From contig CANJKZ010000080.1 of assembly GCA_947471745.1 (NCBI GenBank), forward strand, positions 3,003,001-3,067,000: DNA of 64,000 bases, given 5' to 3'. Shown here in pieces: positions 24,950 to 36,382 of this stretch. The stretch is from Closterium sp. Naga37s-1 (taxonomy: Eukaryota > Streptophyta > Zygnematophyceae > Desmidiales > Closteriaceae). The position numbers and the translations under genes are program-made. The first letter of the stretch is position 1. Each line of letters begins with the position of its first letter. The notes under the pieces are model-generated. The model saw nothing but the letters and a program-made list of their open reading frames with translations, did not search any database and was not told where the DNA came from.

Positions 24950-26096
24950 TGGAAACAAGTACAACTTCTCGCCCTTTTGTGTCACACTCAATGAGATCAT
25001 GCCAGATATTGCGGTGAGTTGCCCAACGGGTTTCACAGGGACTGGGCTGGTTCTGATTAGATTCAGAAAATGGAAAGATTGGGAGCTTTGTAAACGTGTT
25101 AGGCCGAGCTGAAGTTTAGGAATTAAGTCTGATGGATGGTTTAGGATCAGATCAGGGTAGACTGCAAGTTCCCAGGAAGAGAGAAATTTGTAAGACTTCA
25201 GGAATGGAATGACCGTGAGAGTTTAGGATCTTACAAGCGCACGATCAAACTCTCACAATCATTCTATTCCATGATTGGAAAAGACTGTGACGGTTCAGGG
25301 ATAGTGTTGACAGCGCACATGGCATGACTTTCCCTTCTTGCTTTCATCCCTCCTCTGTGGAATGCACAGTTTTGGGACGCCTCATAATTCTCTTGGGACT
25401 ATTTCTTCCCTGCCTTGCTTGCAGCCCTTCCTCCCCCCCACAGACTCCCGCTTTCGCCCCGACCAGAGGGCCCTGGAGGAGGGGGACGAAGCATGGGCGA
25501 ATGAGGAGAAACGGCGGCTGGAGGGGAAGCAACGCAAGGTAGGAGACTGGGTCAAGAGGCTGGGGGAAAATGCGGCTCAAATGGACATGGAGGAGTGGGA
25601 AAAAGTGTGTTACAATACTGTGAATCAGGTTTGACACTAGCAGGTGCTGCTGGCATATTGTTTTACAATGTCTGCATAAGGCGCTTTTGAGGAGCTTTAA
25701 TGTGCGTTAGCAATTAATCCTAACAGTGAGTCGACGTGAAATTTTAGTAAACTCACCTCCTCTGCATTGTTGTTGTGGCAGGCGCGGCAGGTGCAGGCGT
25801 CAGGTTGGGAGCCCAGGTGGTTTCAACAGAAGGCACCTGGCGGCACCTGGACGTACAAGGGAGGGTACTGGGAGAGGCGCTCAACCAGGGACTGGGGGGA
25901 TATTCCCGACATCTTTGCTGCTGATAATAGCAGCAGTGCTGGTGCCAGTGGTGCCAGTGATGTTGCTACCATTGCTACTCCCAGTGCTATCGTTGTTGCT
26001 CCTGCTGCTCCTGCTCCTGCGAATCCTCCTCGTCCTGATGCTGCTGGTGCTGCTGCTCTGGTTGCCAGCCCCGATGATGCTGCTAGTGCCGGCTGA
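14942..26096 (+). CDS. Oxysterol-binding protein-related protein, copy A
   Basis: Twelve exons: 14942-15082, 15969-17015, 17339-17461, 17823-18263, 18548-19087, 19402-19641, 20027-20182, 21059-21136, 23173-23721, 24249-25013, 25425-25538, 25782-26096; 1502 codons, in phase throughout. Domains: a PH domain whose two halves ([25 protein letters not shown], then [28 protein letters not shown]) are split by a ~290-residue acidic/His-rich insertion; a helical region; a FFAT-like motif RFFEAPE after an acidic run (18738-18763); then the ORD lipid-transfer domain with [64 protein letters not shown] and [12 protein letters not shown]. ORPs exchange sterol or other lipids for PI4P at membrane contacts. 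The canonical HH pair is NH here. The first in-frame ATG after an upstream stop is used. Intron 9 has a GC donor. Exon 9 has an acidic insertion and exon 10 a 24-bp repeat, PE-rich and poly-Gln tracts. Confidence 0.9.
15100..15555 (+). repeat. 14-bp array and exon 1 echoes in ORP-A intron 1
   Basis: About 16 copies of the 14-bp unit TCTCGCCTTCTGAA at 15100-15320, followed by two partial echoes of exon 1 at about 15344-15427 and 15482-15553 ([18 protein letters not shown] plus a GTGAG or GTAAG donor). Further echoes, of the exon 2 start ([20 protein letters not shown]), lie at about 15700-15745 and 15835-15890. Confidence 0.82.
17123..17272 (+). repeat. Pyrimidine-rich 14/17-bp array before ORP-A exon 3
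   Basis: Nine or ten units of CACATTTCCTCC(TCC)CT directly ahead of the branch/acceptor region of exon 3 (17339). They expand the polypyrimidine tract. A decayed palindrome cluster (17040-17110, CCTCAAAAGGCGCCTCAAAA) precedes it. Confidence 0.75.
20183..20732 (+). repeat. 21-bp array of 26 splice-donor copies
   Basis: The unit GTGAGCCACTTGTGCCAGAAG is repeated about 26 times, beginning exactly at the donor of ORP-A exon 7. Every unit junction reads AGAAG/GTGAGC, a near-consensus 5' splice site identical in layout to the true one (GAGAAG/GTGAGT). Two units have GTGAGT. As 21 is divisible by 3 the array is open in several frames, producing long VSHLCQK or VPEGEPL ORFs that I do not consider genes. 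Confidence 0.92.
21470..22062 (+). repeat. 68-bp tandem array with AATT-core palindromes (9 copies)
   Basis: Nine units of 68 bp, each with CTCAACGTTCAGTTCTGGGA then ACTTTTGAGAATTCTCAAAAGT. The TTCTGGGAG part is a truncated copy of the ORP-A exon 9 start (GGTTCTGGGGGCCG), with a palindrome in place of the rest of the exon. A fuller exon 9 echo with a CAG acceptor follows at 22199-22262. Confidence 0.88.
22390..22915 (+). repeat. 21-bp array (GTTACATCCACCCCTTCACC + T)
   Basis: About 25 copies of the 21-bp unit, with T/C variants (TATATCC versus TACATCC), in ORP-A intron 8 immediately after an exon 9 echo whose tail reads GTTATATCCACCCCTTCACC. The array therefore grew from the break-off point of an echo. 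Confidence 0.88.
22960..23140 (+). repeat. Exon 9 echo and 44-bp perfect palindrome between direct repeats
   Basis: An exon 9 echo at 22963-23005 is followed by a direct repeat (GGTGTCATCTCGACCCCCCT and beyond) at about 22998-23040 and again at 23095-23135. Exactly between the copies lies a perfect 44-bp palindrome, 23046-23089, TCGA core. The functional exon 9 starts at 23173. Confidence 0.9.
23982..24165 (+). repeat. Two echoes of ORP-A exon 10 start
   Basis: Copies at about 23982-24030 and 24099-24155 read [15 protein letters not shown] and [18 protein letters not shown] behind CAG acceptors, breaking off after MLHG/MLHC. The real exon 10 at 24249 continues to [14 protein letters not shown]. 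Confidence 0.82.
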
Positions 26097-27563
26097 CATG
26101 CTGCAGTTGCTCCTGCTAGCAGTGCTGGCGGCTGCATTGTCACCAGTGCTGGTACGTGTAGGTGAGGCAGGCGGCCAGGGCATGGCATGGCATCCCTGAT
26201 ACCCTACTGATGACAGCAGCACTGCTGCTACTAGGGTGCTAGTGGTGGTGCTGGTGGTGGTGCTAGTATTTTTTTCTGCTGGTGCTGCTACTCCTGCCCC
26301 TCCTGCTCCTCCTCCTGCCCCTCCTGCTCCTCCTCCTGCCCCTCCTGCTCCTCCTCCTGCCCCTCCTGCTCCTCCTCCTGCCCCTCCTGCTCCTCCTCCT
26401 GCCCCTCCTGCTCCTCCTGCCACTCCTGCTCCTCCTCCTGCTCCTCCTCCTGCCCCTCCTGCTCCTCCTCCTGTCCCTCCTGCTCCTCCTCCGGCTCCTC
26501 TTCCTGCCCCTCTTGCTCCTCCTCCTGCCCCTCCTGCTCCTCCTGCTTCTCCTCCCGCTTCCCCACCTGCTCCTCCTCCTGCTGCTGTTGCTGCTGCTGT
26601 GGATCTGGTTGCCAGATTGAACAGTGATGGCTAGTGTCCTGCAGTGATGGTCCCCTACTGATGCTGCTGCTGCTGCTGCTCCTGCCCCCCTTGCTCCTCC
26701 TCCTGCTGCTGTTGCTGCTGCTGCAGATCTGGTTGCCAGATTGAACAGTGATGGCTAGTGTCCTGCAGTGATGGTCCCCTACTGATGCTGCTGCTGCTGC
26801 TCCTCCTGCCCCCCTTGCTCCTCCTCCTGCTGCTGTTGCTGCTGTTGCGGATCCAGTGCCATCTCCACTAATGCTGGTTGCTATCCTGCAGTTGCTCCTG
26901 CTGGCATAACTGGCAGTTGCGCTGGCGGCACCAGTGATGGTGAAGAAGCTGCATTTCATCTAGTAATATGCTGGTATTAGTTCTGTGACTGCAGAAAGGG
27001 GAATTTAGTGGTTACTGTCACAGTTGTTTTGGGCGGGTGCTAATTAGCTGTGTATATAGTGATTTGGCCATGAATCATTAAACTGCCTGTTCTTGTACAT
27101 TACATGTATTATGGCTTTCCACTTTGCTTTTCATGGATGATACTCTGTGATAATGTTCCTTCCTCCAACTGATTCAGTACAGCATCTTTGAAAAAGAGCT
27201 GTATAAATGAATGCTTCCTGGATTCATTACATCCTGCACAAATAACTGAATCGCCGGCCATCACAGAAGATAAATGTTACTGACACCAAGTTTCCAACTT
27301 ACTACTACCACACAACGCGTACGGGACGAACACCTACAATAAATTATTGATGTTACTAGCCTACAATACTATCAGCAGCCCAGACACAACTGCCCAGCCA
27401 CACAACTGGTGGCTAAACAGTCAATGGGCTGACCTGACCATGATGAATAGGACGAGACTGGAGCAGTGAGAAAGTTGCATTCGGGAACTTGGATGAAATC
27501 AGATGAGCATGCATATTAGCACCCCCACACTTGCTATCTACACAAGCCCTACTCGCATTGCTC
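26097..27563. other. Convergent 3' intergenic region, GCT/CCT repeats
   Basis: Lies between the two tail-to-tail ORP genes. It contains CTCCTCCTGCCCCTCCTG-type repeats (26280-26590) and about three copies of a ~125-bp segment with CAGATCTGGTTGCCAGATTG (26590-26870). The remaining ~600 bases hold no recognisable gene and should contain both 3' UTRs. Confidence 0.55.
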
Positions 27564-27724
27564 TCATGGCACAGGCTGTTTCGCTTCCACCTTACGCACT
27601 TCACTCTTCGTGCTAGAGCCTGGAGTTCCTGCATGTGAATGTGGCTTTTTCACATGGACCACCTTCTCTTGCTGCTGCTGTTGTTTTTCCTCGCTTGGAT
27701 CCTGCTCTGTTTTTGGCTGCACCA

Positions 27725-27756
<32 letters not shown>

Positions 27757-30569
27757 TGCTGCTTCTGCTTTTTCTGCTTATGCTCCTGCTGCCGATGTTT
27801 GAGCTTCTGCTCCTGCTCCTGCTGTTTCTGTTTTGGTTCCTGGTGCTGCTGCGGTTTTTGTTCCTGTGAACGCTCCTTCTGCTGCTCTTTCGATTTTTGC
27901 TGCTGCTGCAGAATCTGCTGCTCTTTCTGCTGCTGCTGCTGCAACTTTAGCTGTTCCTTCTGCTGTTGCTCCTTCTGCCGCTGCACTTGCTCCTGCTGCT
28001 CCTTCTCCCTCTGCTTCTTCTCCTTCTGCTCTTTTTCCTTCTGCTCCTTTTCTTTCAGCTCTCTCTCCCTCTTCTCCTTCTCCTTCTGCTCCTTCTCCTT
28101 CTGCTCCTTCTCCCGCTGCTCCTTTTCCTGCTGCTCCTTCTCCCGCTGCTCCTTCCCCCTTTGCTCCTTCTGCCGGTTCTCCTCCTCATCATCCGCAAAT
28201 AAATCCTTAATTCCCGACCAGTCGTGCGCCCCTCGCCGCTCCCAGTACCCGCCCACGTATGTCCACGTGCTCCCCGGCCCCCCTTGCTGCTGGAACCATC
28301 GCGGGTGCCACCCCGGCTCGCCTGCCTTGAGCGCCTGCAGGGAAAAAGAAGAGGCAGGGATGTGGGGAGAGAGGATGATGAGTATGAGTGCTTGTATTCC
28401 CCCACGTAAGTCCGCGTGCTCCTTGGTCCCCCTTGCTGTTGGAACCATCGCGGGTGCCACCCCGGCTTGCCTGCTTTCAGAGCCTGCAAGGAAGAACACA
28501 AACACAGATTTTGAGAAGTGGGTGGGGGGAGGGGGGTGGGTGTGGAAGAGAAAGAAAATGCAGGAGAAGTCGAGGAATAGCGCTGCTTCTGCTCCAGCCT
28601 AGACTTCTCCTGAATCGCCAGGTCATAGGATACCTCTGTTCCACACTACTTCCCACACCACATGCTCCCTCTCTTCATGCCTCCAAGCACAGCCGTAAAC
28701 AAGCACACCCAACACCGAAAGCCCTCCTCTCACCTTGCGCTGCTTCTGCTCCAGACGTGACTTCTCCTGAATCGCCCGATCATAGTATCCCTCTTCCAAC
28801 GCCCGCTGGTCCTCCCGCAGACGGGAATCCGTGGGGGGAAGGTGTTCCTGGGATGGGAAGCGGAGGGAAGAAAGGAAGCAAATGGTGAGGCGCCTCACAG
28901 AAACATCTCCCCCTCCAAGGCCCGCTAGTCCGGCCGCAGACAAGAATCGGTCAGAAGGAGGTGCACCTGTGATGGGGAAGGGAAGGATAGGACGACGTGA
29001 GCAAGGGAGGAGAGAGAAAGCAATGGTGAAGCTAAGGAAAGAAAATTACCAGGAGGAAGGTGGCGAGAGTGACAAACACTAAGGAACAACTACTCACTTG
29101 GAGAAACTATAGACCACATTCGAGAACCTAAAAGGTGAGTCACCTTGAGCCCCAGAGTCAACTCATTGGGAGTGATGCGGAAGGGCGTGAACTTGCTGTA
29201 CTTGCAGGGGAAGGGCGAGGGGGCGCACTTCTAATGCCTCCTCACTTGGTTCAGCGTCAGTTCAAAAGCTCTATTTACAGCAACTCCTCCTCACCTCCGT
29301 AAAAGTAGAGAGCACGTTTCCATCTTGAGAGGCTATGGAACTAATCCTCACCTTGAGTCCTGGAGTCATCTCGTTGAGGGTGATGCAGAAGGGCGTGAAC
29401 TTGTACTTGCAGGGGAAGGGCGAGGGGGCGCACTTCTGCTGCCTCCTCTCTTAACCTAACCGTCAGTACACAAACTGTAGAGAGTGACAGGGGTCTCTGA
29501 GGTTGCAAAGAGTAAACTCACCTTGAGTCCCGGAGTCATCTCGTTGAGGGTGATGCAGAAGGGCGTGAACTTGTACTTGCAGGGGAAGGGCGAGGGGGCG
29601 CACTTCTGCCACAGCAGCTGTGCCGTGGCCAGCACCTCGCTCTCCTCCTTCTGCGACTTGCTGCTCAGCTCCCCCGGCACAAAGTGCAGGAACTGGTCCC
29701 ACCGCCCCACCAGGGTGGCTTTTTCTTCCCCGTCATCACTCTGAACAATGCCCCTGACCTGCATTGTGAACGCGCATGGGAGCAGGGAGGAGAGGGGGAG
29801 AGGGAGGAGGGAGCAGGGAGAAGGGAAGGGATTTGGGGATGAGCTATGGCCAGCACCTCGCTTTCCTCCTTCTGTGACTTGCTGCTCAGCTCCCCCGGCA
29901 CAAAGTGCAGGAACTGGTCCCACCCACCGCCCCACCAGCGTGGCTTTTTCCTTCCCATTGTCACTCTGCACTATGCCCCGCACCTGTAGTGGGTGTGAAT
30001 ACGCATGGGAGCAGGGGGTAGCGGGGGAGAGGGAAAGGCAGGGAGGAGGAGAAGGGGAGACAGTAAGAAAGGGACGGGGGGAACAGGAGAGTTGCAGCTG
30101 AGCTGTGGCCAGCACCTCGCTCTCCTCCTTCTGTGACTAGCTGCTCAGCTCCCCCGGCACAAAGTGCAGGAACTGGTCCCCCTCCCCACGAGAGTTCCTT
30201 CTCCCCGTCATCGCTCTGCACTATGCCTCTGACCTGCATTGTGAACATGCGGATGTCAGCAGGGAGGAGAGGAGGAGATGGAAAGGGAAGTGGGAGCAGG
30301 TGAGAGGAGCGGGGGAGAGGGAAATCCAAGGAGTAGCAGGCGAGAGGGTAAGGCAGGGAGGGAAGAAGATGGGAGCTATGTTGCTGTGCCATGGCCGGCA
30401 CCTCGCTTTCCTCCTTCTGGGACTTTGCTGCTCAGCTCCGCCCCCCCCCAATCACTTCTATTCTCTCCCATTTCGTTCTGTTCATAGAGTTTCTGATTTG
30501 TTTTGCCACATGGAGGGTTCAAGACCTCCTGCTCTCACACACCTCTCCATCCTCGCAAACACACACATC

Positions 30570-30604
<35 letters not shown>

Positions 30605-33600
30605 ACACGCACACACACATCAACACACACACACACACACACATCAACACACACACACACACATCAACACACACACACATCAACACACACACACATCAAC
30701 ACACACACACACACACACACACATCAACACACAAACACACACACACATCAATACACACACGCACACACATCAACACACACACACACACACGCGCACACAC
30801 ACACCATCAGCCACCAAGGCACACACCTGGCTGGCAACCAATGACACACATACCTGATGGGGATTTCGGTTGAAAGTCGACCGCTCTTTGAACCGCAGCC
30901 TCGCCAAGAACCCCTGGTTCCCCCGAATCCGCATCGTCCCATAATGGTCCACAAATGGCTTTCCAAGAATCAGATTCTGAATGGATACCGTCACGTTGTT
31001 CCACTCTAAGACAAACACAGGTACCTGGGAAAGCCCGCATACATACACACATGCATACCTGGTGGGGGTTCCGGTCAAAAGTGGACCGTTCTTTGAACCG
31101 CAGCCTTGCCGAGAACCCCCGGTTCCCCCGGATCCTCATCGTCCCGTAATGATCCACAAACGGCTTCCCGAGAATCAGATTCTGAATGGACACCGTCACG
31201 TTGCTCCACTCAAACACAAAGACACCTACCTGGAAAAACCCACCCACACACACATGCACACCTGATGGGGATTCCGATCGAAAGTCGACCGCTCTTTGAA
31301 TCGCAGCCGTGCCGAGAACCCCCGGTTCCCCCGGATCCTCATCGTGCCATAATGGTCCACAAATGGCTTCCCAAGAATCAGATTCTGAATCGACACCGTC
31401 ACGTTGCTCCACTCGAAGACCTCCCCGTCGTCGAACGCCACGGAGAGCACACCGACGGGGTCGAGCTGCACGGACGGCCCCCAGAAGCGCACCTTGAGGC
31501 ACGCGTCCCCCCAGCTGCGCCACCCCGTGCCCTCGCAGTTCCACGCGAGCGTGGGGGGATAGTGCAGCACCTGTGGGGGGGGGAGGGGAGGGGGGGAGGA
31601 GGGGAAGGCACCTTGAGGCACGCGTCCCCCCAGCTGCGCCACCCCGTGCCCTCACAGTTCCACACAGCGTGGGGGGATAATGCAGCACCTGGGGGGGAGG
31701 GGAGGGAAGACAGACGGGGCAAGGGCAGAGTCACGAGTGAGAATGGTTGGCAGCAGCAGAAGGTTGACAGGCGTGTGCATGCGTGCATGCCTAAAGCATC
31801 CCCGTTTCTGGGGTGTAGTGGTGGTGCCTCTGAGATGTAACGGAACAACCATGAGATGCAACGGATCAACTCACCGCCTCTGAGACGTATCGGAAGCCCT
31901 TGTCGGGGCAGTCCGCCTCAAACGTCTCTCCCAGCAGCGGGTTGAAGGGCTTGTGCATGCGCCCAGCGTTGCCCGAGTACCGTGACACTGCAAACGCTGC
32001 CACGTGCACTGCTCTCATTAGCTTGTTGCCCTGGCGGTGGAAGGGAGGGGGGATGGAGTGTGGAGTGGGCATGTTGGGTACGAATATCGATGGCCAAGAG
32101 ACACTGCGAACACTGCCTCGTGCACTGCCCTTGTTGGCTTGTTGCCCTGCTCGTCGAACAAGGAGAACGAGTACTCTCCTGCTCCATTAATGGAATTTCA
32201 GACCAAGCAAGCGGCAAGGTAGCTGTGCACTCACCCGGCAGCCGTACTCAGCGGTGCGATCGAGCAGCCAGCTGTACTAGTACGTCTCGCAGTACTTCTG
32301 GTTGGTGCTGATGGGCTCGTTGAAGCTCACAGGCAGACTCGCTGCAAGGACCCCACTCAAACCCCACCGTTTCCCTTACAGTCCATTCGCCTGACAGCCC
32401 GTCCGCCCACCCTACCCAAGGAATGCTGAGCCAGAAGAAAGCAAGCAGCACGCTATGCTGTGAAGCAAGCAGGAAACCAGCAGTTAGCAAGCAAGCTGTG
32501 CACTCACCCGGCGGCCGTATTCTGCTGCGCGGTCGAGCAGCCAGCTGTACTCGTACGTCTCGCAGTACTTCTGGTTGGTGCTGATGGGCTCGTTGAAGCT
32601 CACAGGCAGCGACACCTTGAACAGGTCCTTGCCCACCAGGTCCTTGAGAATCGACCAGATGCTGACCGGCTTTTCCTCCTCCGCTGGCGGAGGCAGGCGC
32701 TCCCTTCGAGGTATCTTGGGGTACGTGAATCCCACCTGGTGGGTTGATGGGAATTGGGTGGTGGATTGGGCGGTAGGGGGGTTGGGGAGGGGTGGGGGAA
32801 AGAGCACGCGAAAGAAGAAGCAGCGACACCTTGAAGAGGTCCTTGCCCACCAGGTCCTTGAGAATCGACCAGATGCTGACCGGCTTCTCCTCCTCCGCTG
32901 GGGAAGGCAGGCGCTCCCTTCGAGGTATCTTGGGGTACGTGAATCCCACCTGGTGAGCAGTTGGAGAGAGGGCGATTGGGAGAAAGCGGGGGAAAGAGCA
33001 CGGGAAATAAGAAGCAGAGTCACCTTGAAGAGGTCCTTGCCCACCAGGTCTTTGAGAATCGACCAGATGCTGGCCGGCTTGATGCACACTCCCCGAGCTG
33101 ACTCAGAGAATACAATGCACTTCCTTGACACATGAGGCCCAGCCATCCCACTCCCACATACCTCCTGAATATCCAGCACAGTCAGCACACTCCCAGAGCT
33201 GACGAAATCATCCATGGCTTCGAAAAACTCGTCATCCTGCCCGCCGCTGCTGCCCGACCCTCCCTCGTCCTCGTCATTGTCCCGAGCCAACACGTCGGCC
33301 TTGGCAGCGCGCCGAGCCTTGCTCCGAGCCCTCCCAGACCTGCGGCCGCTGCTACCAATTTGCCTTGACCTGAGGTCGCTCCCACTGCGCTTCAACAGCC
33401 CGTGACCTGAACTAGTAACCGCACTGCTGTCAGCCTCCTGATCACCCCCAGCTTCCTCCTCCTCCCCTTCCGCCTCCTCTTCGTCATCCTCTTCATCGTC
33501 CTCCTCCTCGTCCTCATCAAAGGTTGTGCTGGCATCATCGCCATCGCCAGCTGTGCAGGTGGGGTCACATAAGGGAGGAAATGAAGGAGTCGAGGAATAA

Positions 33601-36382
33601 GGGGTGAATGCGAGGTGGAAACGGATAAAAACGGCGAAATAGGAACGGGATATGGAAGAAATAAACACTCAGAAGAGGAGAAGAACTGGGAAGAAGTATC
33701 ACCAGAACCATTCTCAAGTCACATTTACCGAGGGTTAGAGGATAAGAGGCTGAGTGGGGGCTGAGTGGGATAACGAATCGAGGAAGGAGAACAAGCTAGC
33801 GGGAGGTAGACGAGATAAACCATCAGAAGGTGAGAAGGATTTGGAAGTAAGACGAGATAACCATCAGAAGATGAGAAGTATTTGGAAGAGTCTTAAAAAA
33901 ACATGTCACATCGACCGAGGAGGCGTTACAGGATGAGGGAGACTTACATGTCCTATTCATTCTGAATTAGGGGGAGAGGGAGAGAGAGTGAATGAGTAGC
34001 CTCGGGTGTGAGGGGTTGGAGATTGGCAGACGTACTCATGACGACGCTGTTGCCTGCGTAACCCTGGTTCCTCGTCTCTTCCAGCATAGCCGTTTCCAAC
34101 TCAACCTTATCCGCTTCAAGCTGCCTCAATAACCGCAAAAGCTGCAACCGCCGCTTCTGCTCCTCCCGCAGTTTATTCTCCAGCCTGAACACCACTTGTC
34201 GCCTCACTATCTCCTCGCACTTAGCTATCTCCTCCACACCCACACTTATGCTCGCTAAGTACGCTCTTAGCGGCTCCATGGCCAGCGACGACGCGGCTAC
34301 CAGCCTGGAATCATTTATCGAAGGAGCTTGTGCCGAGGCGCGAATCAACTGAAGGTGCTTCATTTTCGCGGCTTGAAGCGCGTCCATCCATAGTAACCTC
34401 CCGGCTTTAGATTCCGTCCTTAATCCGAGCGTCTTCGTCCCGAAAACGTAGAACTTTCTACCGTCAGTCGTGCTGGCTCGGAGCGTCGAAACCTCCAATC
34501 GGACGCTGCCATGTGGCATGCGATCGCCAAGCTCGCCTTCGTTAGGCACGACCCCATCTTCGCGCTCCTTCTTCACCAAATGGCGAATCTCATCACCGAT
34601 CAGTCGGGCTCGAGGGCGACGCTCAAGCTCCTGTAACACGGTTACCCGATCAGGGCCCTCTAGTTTGAAGTAAGACAGCAGGCCCTGGTGGGAGACAAAG
34701 GCGGGATGCAGAGTGATATACGATATAATTATATGCTACTGAACAGAGACAGTTATGTCTCGCGTAGATATTAGTGACTCGAGATGCGTTTGGACCTAGG
34801 AAATCGGTCTTGGTGGACTGGAATTCAGAATTTCCTTGAAAGGAACCCATTGTTGGAAATGCAAGGGATTATCCAGGACCCGCCTTGGTATTACCGTATG
34901 ATGACACTGAGGTTCATTTGGGTGCGACCTTCGTATCTCGCATGCTTACACCGGGAGTTCTTTGGTTCTCACCTTGGATTTGCCCCCGGATGGCACTGGG
35001 AATCATCCGGATCCCACCTTGGAATTGCCGAACCATAACATAGGGAGATATCTAGGTCCCAGGCTGCCACTCTTTGAACTTACTCGAAAATGCTTCGACA
35101 CTTTCGAGAAAAAAAAAAAAGTGCGACGGGGGTCCGTCCGATGTGGTCAATAAACAGGACAACTGCCGGGAAACAACCAGTTTTGAGAGTTCTCACATCG
35201 CGTACTTACCCCTTCCAGAACGAACAGCCGCATGCCCCAGCCTCGTCCCAGGTTCACCCACTTCCACAGAATGCCCATCACCACTTCCGCGCTCTCTTCC
35301 CCCACCGCCGCTGCCACTGCCGCCGCTTCCTCCGCCCTCCTCCCCGCCATCAGCTCCCCCCAGTTCCCCCCGCTTCCGCCGCGCGCGCGCGCAGGCACCA
35401 GTGCAAGCGACTGCGCGCTGATCCCCGCCGACGATGACGCTGCGCCTACCGCGTCTGCGGCAGGTGTCATGGTCGTCGCGCAAGCATCCAGCTCAGCAAG
35501 CAAATAGCGCGCTTCTTTGCTGTTGGAGCGGGACACAGATCCTCTCCCGTCGCTCCCGAAAATCCCGAGGCCTTTCCCGTCGCTACTTTTCCGCCGCTCG
35601 CGGCTCGGGCTCGGCCTGCTGCGGCGCGGGCTGAACCTTCCCCGTGTGCAGGATGGAGCGATCGCGTAGTTACCGCCGCTCGCGGAGGATTCGCTCTCTT
35701 CCGGCTCAAGCATGTTAACGTCATAAACGGCTGCTGACGCAAAGTTCTCTTTGTTCCGTCTGCGGAACGGGTTCGGAACTATGCTGGACAGACGGAAACC
35801 TGACGGAGAAGATGCTTCGCCGGGAGAGGGTGATGGAGGGCGGACAATCTCCCCGCTTTCTCCGCCGCTCCTCCTGGCTCCGTTAACGCTGCTTCCTCGC
35901 GCAAACAGCTCATTGGCTGACGGGGATGACGTGGCAGCAGCAATCACGGCAGTTGCCGACCGGCCAGCAGCGAGAATCGCGCTGGACGGCGCCAACCGAT
36001 CCCCGCCGCTGCCGCCGCTGCCTATGCTACTGCGAAAGCTCCGTGACGGCCGGTGCCAGCTACTCGGCGTGGGAGCCTTCGCATTAGGCGAGAGCGGCTT
36101 TTCCGCTGGAGATTGCGGGCGCGGACCAGGAACAGAATCCTGCCACGTCATGGATTTCTGAATCACATGCGGCTGCACATTGCACAGAGCCGGGACTTGT
36201 GCACCGGGCGAGCGAAGAGCCGTTGTTCCCAGAAAATCGGAGGACTTGGCGTTGGCTATGTGCCGGCGAGCGAGATTAGGGCTAGGTAGGCGGTTGGGAC
36301 TGGGAAGACGGCGAGGACTCGGCAGACGCCGAGGCTGGTCCGCGTCAGGGGGGCGAGGATCATGTTTGCGAGTCGACGCCAT
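27564..36382 (-). CDS. Oxysterol-binding protein-related protein, copy B
   Basis: Nine exons: 36382-35210, 34684-34036, 33550-33162, 32735-32508, 32030-31875, 31570-31262, 29758-29522, 28847-28734, 28334-27564; 1341 codons, in phase. A disordered Ser/Pro/Arg-rich N-terminus (~370 residues) is followed by an uninterrupted PH domain ([46 protein letters not shown]), a coiled region ([16 protein letters not shown]), an acidic stretch with the FFAT motif EFFEAMDD (33205-33235), and the ORD ([83 protein letters not shown]). FFAT motifs recruit ER-resident VAP proteins, so an ER-contact lipid exchanger is likely. The HH pair is HY here. Exon 6 corresponds to copy A exons 8 and 9 fused. The C-terminus is a ~140-residue Lys/Glu/Gln coiled coil with poly-Gln, absent from copy A. 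Confidence 0.9.
28385..28490 (-). repeat. Echo of ORP-B exon 9 start
   Basis: A partial duplicate of the last exon's 5' end ([19 protein letters not shown]) with its own CAG acceptor lies just upstream of the real exon 9 (28334). It breaks off after WTYVG. An echo of the exon 8 start lies at about 28905-28975. Confidence 0.8.
29130..30435 (-). repeat. Echo copies on both sides of ORP-B exon 7
   Basis: The real exon 7 is 29758-29522. Downstream (minus sense), its 3' end ([20 protein letters not shown] plus donor) is copied at about 29440-29345 and 29230-29140. Upstream, its 5' end ([33 protein letters not shown]) is copied at about 29992-29840, 30240-30095 and 30430-30385. Echoes thus retain whichever splice junction they neighbour. 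Confidence 0.82.
30553..30805. repeat. (CA)n microsatellite
   Basis: About 250 bp of CA dinucleotides interrupted by CATCAACA, within ORP-B intron 6. The His/Thr ORFs through it are artefacts. Confidence 0.9.
30860..31240 (-). repeat. Two echoes of ORP-B exon 6 3' half
   Basis: Copies at about 31215-31060 and 31010-30862 contain [20 protein letters not shown] through FDRNPHQ and a GTATG donor, nearly identical to the true exon end (31262). A 5'-end copy (VLHYPPTL, then diverging) lies at about 31690-31625, with the same Tyr in place of the second His. Confidence 0.85.
32232..33085 (-). repeat. Echoes around ORP-B exon 4
   Basis: 5'-end copies of exon 4 ([33 protein letters not shown]) lie upstream at about 32952-32830 and a shorter copy ([17 protein letters not shown]) at 33080-33020. 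A 3'-end copy ([13 protein letters not shown], then an in-frame stop, AARSHR) lies downstream at about 32335-32232. The functional exon 4 is 32735-32508. Confidence 0.82.
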
